From the NCBI GenBank assembly GCA_947630175.1, contig CANRGJ010000011.1, positions 1 to 64,000 on the forward strand: a DNA stretch of 64,000 nt, written 5' to 3'. Below, one piece after another: positions 60,759 through 64,000 of this stretch. Within the stretch, counting starts at the first letter, position 1. Every line of letters begins with the position of its first letter. The notes below the pieces were generated by a model. That model did no database searches and was not told the origin of the DNA. It was given only the letters and a program-made list of their open reading frames with translations. The DNA is from an uncultured Ruminiclostridium sp. Lineage in GTDB: Bacteria; Bacillota; Clostridia; Oscillospirales; Ruminococcaceae. The position numbers were made by a program, and so were the translations under genes.

Positions 60759-62003
60759 ATGAGCTATCTTGAAGAGCTTGGCGTTAACGCCAAAAAAGCG
60801 GAAAAAGCAATGCGGGGAATTTCCTCCGCACAAAAGGACAACGCCCTTGAGGAGATCGCAAAGGCGCTGGAGGAAAATCAATCGCTTATCATAAGCGAAA
60901 ACAAAAAGGACCTGGAAAACGCCGTCAAAAAGGAAATGTCAAAGGCGATGCAGGACAGGCTGAAGCTGGACGAAAAGCGGATAAAGGGTATGGCGGACGG
61001 CGTGCGCAAGCTGATATCCCTCCCTGACCCTGTGGGGCGTGTTCTGGGCGGACACGAGCTGCCAAACGGACTTAAAATAGTCAAAAAAAGCGTTCCTCTC
61101 GGCGTTGTGGGAATTATTTTCGAGTCAAGACCCAACGTCACCGTTGACGCCGCAGCTATCTGCCTTAAATCGGGGAACGTTTCAGTCCTGCGGGGCGGCA
61201 GCGACGCCATAAACAGCAACAAGTGCCTTGTGGAGATAATGAGGAATGCGGTGAAAAAAGCGGGGCTTCACGAGAACGCAGTGAGCCTTGTCACCAACAC
61301 CTCAAGGGAAACGGCTGGGGAATTTATGAAGCTGAACCGCTATATCGACGTGCTGATACCGAGAGGGGGCGGCGGGCTTATCCATACGGTAGTTAACAAC
61401 GCAACGATCCCCGTTATCCAGACGGGAGAGGGAAACTGCTCGGTTTACGTGGACAGCTCGGCGGATATTGAAAAGGCGGTAAACATAGTTGACAACGGCA
61501 AAACTCAGCGCCCCTCGGTGTGCAACGCCATTGAAAATCTGATAGTTCACAGGGATATTGCGGAAAAGTTCCTGAAAGCGCTTTGCGAAAGATGGCATGG
61601 CAAGGTGAAAATCCTTGGAGATGAAACTGCCGCAAAATATATCAAGGTAGACGGAATTGCCGCAAGCGAGGATTACGCCACGGAATTTCTCGATTACACA
61701 ATTGCGGTGAAGACCGTTGAAAACACGGACGAGGCGATAGATTTCATCAACGCCTACGGCACAAAGCACAGCGAGTGCATTGTGACGGAAAGTCTTGCAA
61801 ATGCGGAAAAATTTCAGCGCGAGGTGGACGCCGCCGCGGTATACGTCAACGCGTCCACGCGCTTTACAGACGGCGGAGAGTTCGGAATGGGAGCAGAGAT
61901 AGGAATTTCCACCCAGAAGCTCCACGCAAGAGGTCCTATGGGACTGGAGGAAATGACCACCTACAAGTATCTGATAAACGGAAACGGACAGATACGGGGC
62001 TGA
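60759..62003 (+). CDS. proA: glutamate-5-semialdehyde dehydrogenase
   Basis: The 414-aa enzyme reduces glutamyl phosphate for proline synthesis. It shows LGVVGIIFESRPNVTVDAAA, GNVSVLRGGSDAINSN, IPRGGGGLIHTVV and the usual catalytic Cys context KTQRPSVCNAIENL. It lies 10 bp after proB with GAGAGGA upstream. Confidence 0.97.
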   Translation: MSYLEELGVNAKKAEKAMRGISSAQKDNALEEIAKALEENQSLIISENKKDLENAVKKEMSKAMQDRLKLDEKRIKGMADGVRKLISLPDPVGRVLGGHELPNGLKIVKKSVPLGVVGIIFESRPNVTVDAAAICLKSGNVSVLRGGSDAINSNKCLVEIMRNAVKKAGLHENAVSLVTNTSRETAGEFMKLNRYIDVLIPRGGGGLIHTVVNNATIPVIQTGEGNCSVYVDSSADIEKAVNIVDNGKTQRPSVCNAIENLIVHRDIAEKFLKALCERWHGKVKILGDETAAKYIKVDGIAASEDYATEFLDYTIAVKTVENTDEAIDFINAYGTKHSECIVTESLANAEKFQREVDAAAVYVNASTRFTDGGEFGMGAEIGISTQKLHARGPMGLEEMTTYKYLINGNGQIRG

Positions 62004-62019
62004 CAAAGGAAAGGTATAA

Positions 62020-62838
62020 ATGAAAAAGAAAAACGAAAAACGCATAACACCCGAAAATCCAAAAAAGGAAAAAAGAGAAAAACAGCCGAGAGTGCTGGAA
62101 TCCCTGGAGGGGAGCATTGCCGAGGTGGAAAACGAGATAGCCGAGGAGGAGCAGGAGGACAGCTCCTTTGACCCGTACGCTCCCGTGGCGAAAAACCGCA
62201 GGCTGTTCTTTGTCGTAGGACTTATCACCGCCGTTCTTGCGGTGGTGGGACTGGTAACGGTGATAAAAGGCGCAGTGGGAATGGTCGGGGATATGGTAAA
62301 TCAAACCGCCTTGAAGGAGGAATTTGCCGCTTTCCTTTATCCCGTGGTAATAACTGACGCTCCCGCCTTTGAAAATACGGAAAAAGCTCCTCCCTCAGCG
62401 GTGATAAACGCCGCTATCTGGAGGATAATCATGAGTGGGAATACCGACAAATACGAAAACGACGGCTTATACATGACCGTTTCGGAGATAGACGTGGAAA
62501 GTGCGGCAGTTTCCCTGTTCGGTCACGGCGTTCCCATACAGCACCAGACGGTGGGCGTGGGCAGTACGGTATTCAGCTATAACGAGGAAACAAAGTCCTA
62601 TCTCGTCCCCGTAAGACCCAACTATAACTCCTACTGGCCGAGAGTAAGCGAGATAAGCAGCGTAGGTGAGCTTTTCACGGTGACTGTTGAATATATGCCC
62701 CCGTCAATGTACGTGGCGGAGGGGCTGGAATATACCCAGACCCCTGACAAAACTATGATCTACACCGTTTCAAGGACCGCCTCCTCAATGACAGTAAATT
62801 CCATTTCCTACGGAAATGATAACAACTATGACCAGTGA
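62020..62838 (+). CDS. membrane protein of unknown function
   Basis: The 272-aa protein has a Lys/Glu-rich N-terminus (~50 aa), one membrane span (LFFVVGLITAVLAVVGLVTVI) and a soluble extracellular domain (~180 aa). I do not recognise the family. AAAGGAAAGG precedes the ATG. It lies 16 bp after proA and overlaps yigZ, so it is in the same operon. The domain is rich in Tyr, Ser and Val and probably beta (inference). Confidence 0.75.
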   Translation: MKKKNEKRITPENPKKEKREKQPRVLESLEGSIAEVENEIAEEEQEDSSFDPYAPVAKNRRLFFVVGLITAVLAVVGLVTVIKGAVGMVGDMVNQTALKEEFAAFLYPVVITDAPAFENTEKAPPSAVINAAIWRIIMSGNTDKYENDGLYMTVSEIDVESAAVSLFGHGVPIQHQTVGVGSTVFSYNEETKSYLVPVRPNYNSYWPRVSEISSVGELFTVTVEYMPPSMYVAEGLEYTQTPDKTMIYTVSRTASSMTVNSISYGNDNNYDQ

Positions 62839-63454
62839 GTACAGGACGATAGCAGAAGCCGCAAGCGCCTCCTTTATCGAAAGGAAGTCGGAGTTTATCG
62901 GATATATTTCCCCCTGTCAGAATGAACAGCAGGCGCTGGACTTTATAAACGAGATACGCAGACTGCACAGGAAAGCCACTCACAACTGCTATGCCTATAT
63001 CCTGCGGGATAACAACATCAGCCGCCACAGCGACGACGGCGAGCCCTCAGGCACAGCGGGAGCGCCTATTTACGAGGTACTTAAGCGTGAGGGGCTGACC
63101 GACGTGTGCTGTGTGGTGACAAGATATTTCGGCGGTATTTTGCTTGGTGCGGGCGGTCTGGTAAGAGCCTACGCAAACGGCGCAAAAATCGCCGTTGACA
63201 GCGCAGTCATCAAGGAAATGGCTGTGGCAAGGCGTTTAAAGCTTTCAATGGACTATTCCCTTTATGGCAAGACGGGCGCATTGTTCACCGCATTTGCAGT
63301 CAAACTGCAAAATGAGGAATTTTCCTCCTCGGTGGAGCTTGAGCTTTGCGTCAGGGAGGAAAAAAGCGGCGAGTTCAAGTCTCAGCTTGTGGACTTGTGC
63401 TGTGGCAAGGTCGAAATAGAGGATATGGGGACAGAAGAGTTTGATTTCAGTTGA
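62828..63454 (+). CDS. yigZ: YigZ/IMPACT family protein
   Basis: The ~208-aa protein has the IMPACT signature: FIERKSEFIGYISPCQNEQQ near the start, ATHNCYAYILRDNNISRHSD, DDGEPSGTAGAPI and VTRYFGGILLGAGGLVRAY. The C-terminal ferredoxin-like domain follows. The start is uncertain: ATG at 62828 or 62816, neither with a strong site, both inside the preceding gene. The molecular role in bacteria is not settled. Confidence 0.9.
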   Translation: MTSEYRTIAEAASASFIERKSEFIGYISPCQNEQQALDFINEIRRLHRKATHNCYAYILRDNNISRHSDDGEPSGTAGAPIYEVLKREGLTDVCCVVTRYFGGILLGAGGLVRAYANGAKIAVDSAVIKEMAVARRLKLSMDYSLYGKTGALFTAFAVKLQNEEFSSSVELELCVREEKSGEFKSQLVDLCCGKVEIEDMGTEEFDFS

Positions 63455-63628
63455 CAGTTGACAGTGTACAAGTACAGTTAACAGTTGACAGTGTACAGTG
63501 TAAAGTTGTGGTATCGCCTGCGGCGATTGATTTAGGATTGCCGCCTGCAAATTTGTGACTGTCATTTCAAATCCGTCCGCGAAGCGGACTCCACAACTGT
63601 CAACTGTCAACTGTACACTGTCAACTAT
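63452..63628. repeat. family-3 repeat, copy 4
   Basis: It begins with GTTGACAGTTGACAGT-type units at the yigZ stop. It contains ATCGCC/TGC/GGCGAT and GTCCGC/GAA/GCGGAC palindromes and the core GGATTGCCGCCTGCAAATTT, then the inverted end CAACTGTCAACTGTCAACTG. Confidence 0.82.
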
Positions 63629-63667
63629 AAAGAAATTCTCCGCAGCTTTCGCTGCGGAGAATTTCTT
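63629..63667. terminator. bidirectional terminator at the yigZ/right-edge junction
   Basis: AAAGAAATTCTCCGCAGC and GCTGCGGAGAATTTCTTT pair over 18 bp with a three-base loop and T-runs on both strands. It also has the three-base centre seen in the repeat families. Confidence 0.88.
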
Positions 63668-64000
63668 TATTTTATAAGTTCTGCTATCAATGCACCCTTT
63701 GTAAGGTCGCCTCTGTAAATGAAAGCGCCTGACTTTGCGGCAGCGATGTAGTCGTAACCGCCCTTGGTTATCTTCAGCACTTCCTCCGCGGAGGTATCAA
63801 CGATACCGTCTGCAAGGTAATAGTCTGCCTGAATTACCTGCTTGTCGTATTCGGGGTCTGCGTTTACCGCAATGTAGAAGGTGCCGACTTCACGGACGTT
63901 CACCTGAATGGCTATCGCAAAGGGTATGTCCTTGACGTTCTTTTTCTCCAGCTTTTTCCATACCGCTGTGGTGAGCTTGTCAAGCGTTACCTTGGGCTTT
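63667..64000 (-). CDS. C-terminal part of an unidentified protein (truncated by window)
   Basis: The frame stays open from the stop at 63667 to the window edge, upstream of the listed ATG at 63903 (VTLDKLTTAVWKKLEKKN precedes it), so the 78-aa ORF is only the end of a longer gene. The visible part resembles an SCP2-like or other small alpha/beta domain (DTSAEEVLKITKGGYDYI, FIYRGDLTKGALIAELI), which is a tentative match. I cannot name it. Confidence 0.55.
   Translation of the reverse strand, partial: KPKVTLDKLTTAVWKKLEKKNVKDIPFAIAIQVNVREVGTFYIAVNADPEYDKQVIQADYYLADGIVDTSAEEVLKITKGGYDYIAAAKSGAFIYRGDLTKGALIAELIK

Overview
The window looks like a chromosomal segment of an anaerobic, low-to-mid GC Gram-positive of the Clostridia, most like Ruminococcus and other Oscillospiraceae (inference). 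The reasons are strong AGGAGG-type ribosome sites, near-consensus TTGACA-17-TATAAT promoters, a type III glutamine synthetase, a 1425-residue acyl-CoA dehydratase activase-like protein, Thr-rich linkers on exported proteins, a YtrA-type GntR/ABC operon, and no outer-membrane genes. I saw no rRNA, tRNA, CRISPR array, prophage or transposase. One gene (right edge) is cut by the window.

Layout. 1-570 is palindromic repeat DNA. 571-2030 (-) is a polyphosphate-polymerase-like VTC protein plus a DUF4956 membrane protein. 2839-4026 (+) is a SARP-type regulator, followed by a structured repeat and a small NrdD-like gene (-). 5119-6471 is a MATE exporter. 7107-13137 is gltBD. 13397-22319 (+) holds a CAP-domain exoprotein, the large activase, an SPFH protein and PcrA helicase. 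22417-25493 (-) holds a lipoprotein, Nnr, a 62-aa membrane protein and a DUF6062-like protein. 25595-27891 (+) is OGG glycosylase, a zinc-ribbon membrane protein and uracil-DNA glycosylase. 28143-33876 (+) is a GntR/ABC operon, a P-type ATPase and RNase HI. 34283-38923 (+) is DHHW-DHHW-FkbH-ACP. RmuC (-) and YegP (+) follow.

41448-55206 is one nine-gene minus-strand operon of about 13.8 kb: two LolD/MacB-like ATPases (one fused to an AbrB domain), a 980-aa substrate-binding protein with carbohydrate-binding-like modules, two complete MalF/MalG-type permease pairs, an NHL/TPR membrane protein, a YIP1 protein and a DUF5696 exoprotein. It is the best candidate in the window for an undescribed system. 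Beside it lies an ECF sigma/anti-sigma pair, and a conserved ~45-bp motif occurs upstream of both the sigma operon and the ABC operon. The right end holds glnN (-), with a terminator-like hairpin in its leader, then proB-proA-membrane protein-yigZ (+).

Three intergenic repeat families occur. Family 1 (seven copies) is a frame GGCGGCGAAGCCGC...GCGGCTTCGCCGCC filled with different perfect palindromes, most with three-base centres. Family 2 (two copies of ~243 bp) folds on paper into a branched structure, and the differences between copies preserve the pairing. Family 3 (four copies) has TTGACAGT/TGTACAGT-rich inverted ends and also contains three-base-centre palindromes. Nitrogen assimilation (gltBD, glnN, proBA) is the main metabolic theme; surface polymer handling (DHHW/FkbH/ACP, CAP, VTC and the large ABC cluster) is the second.
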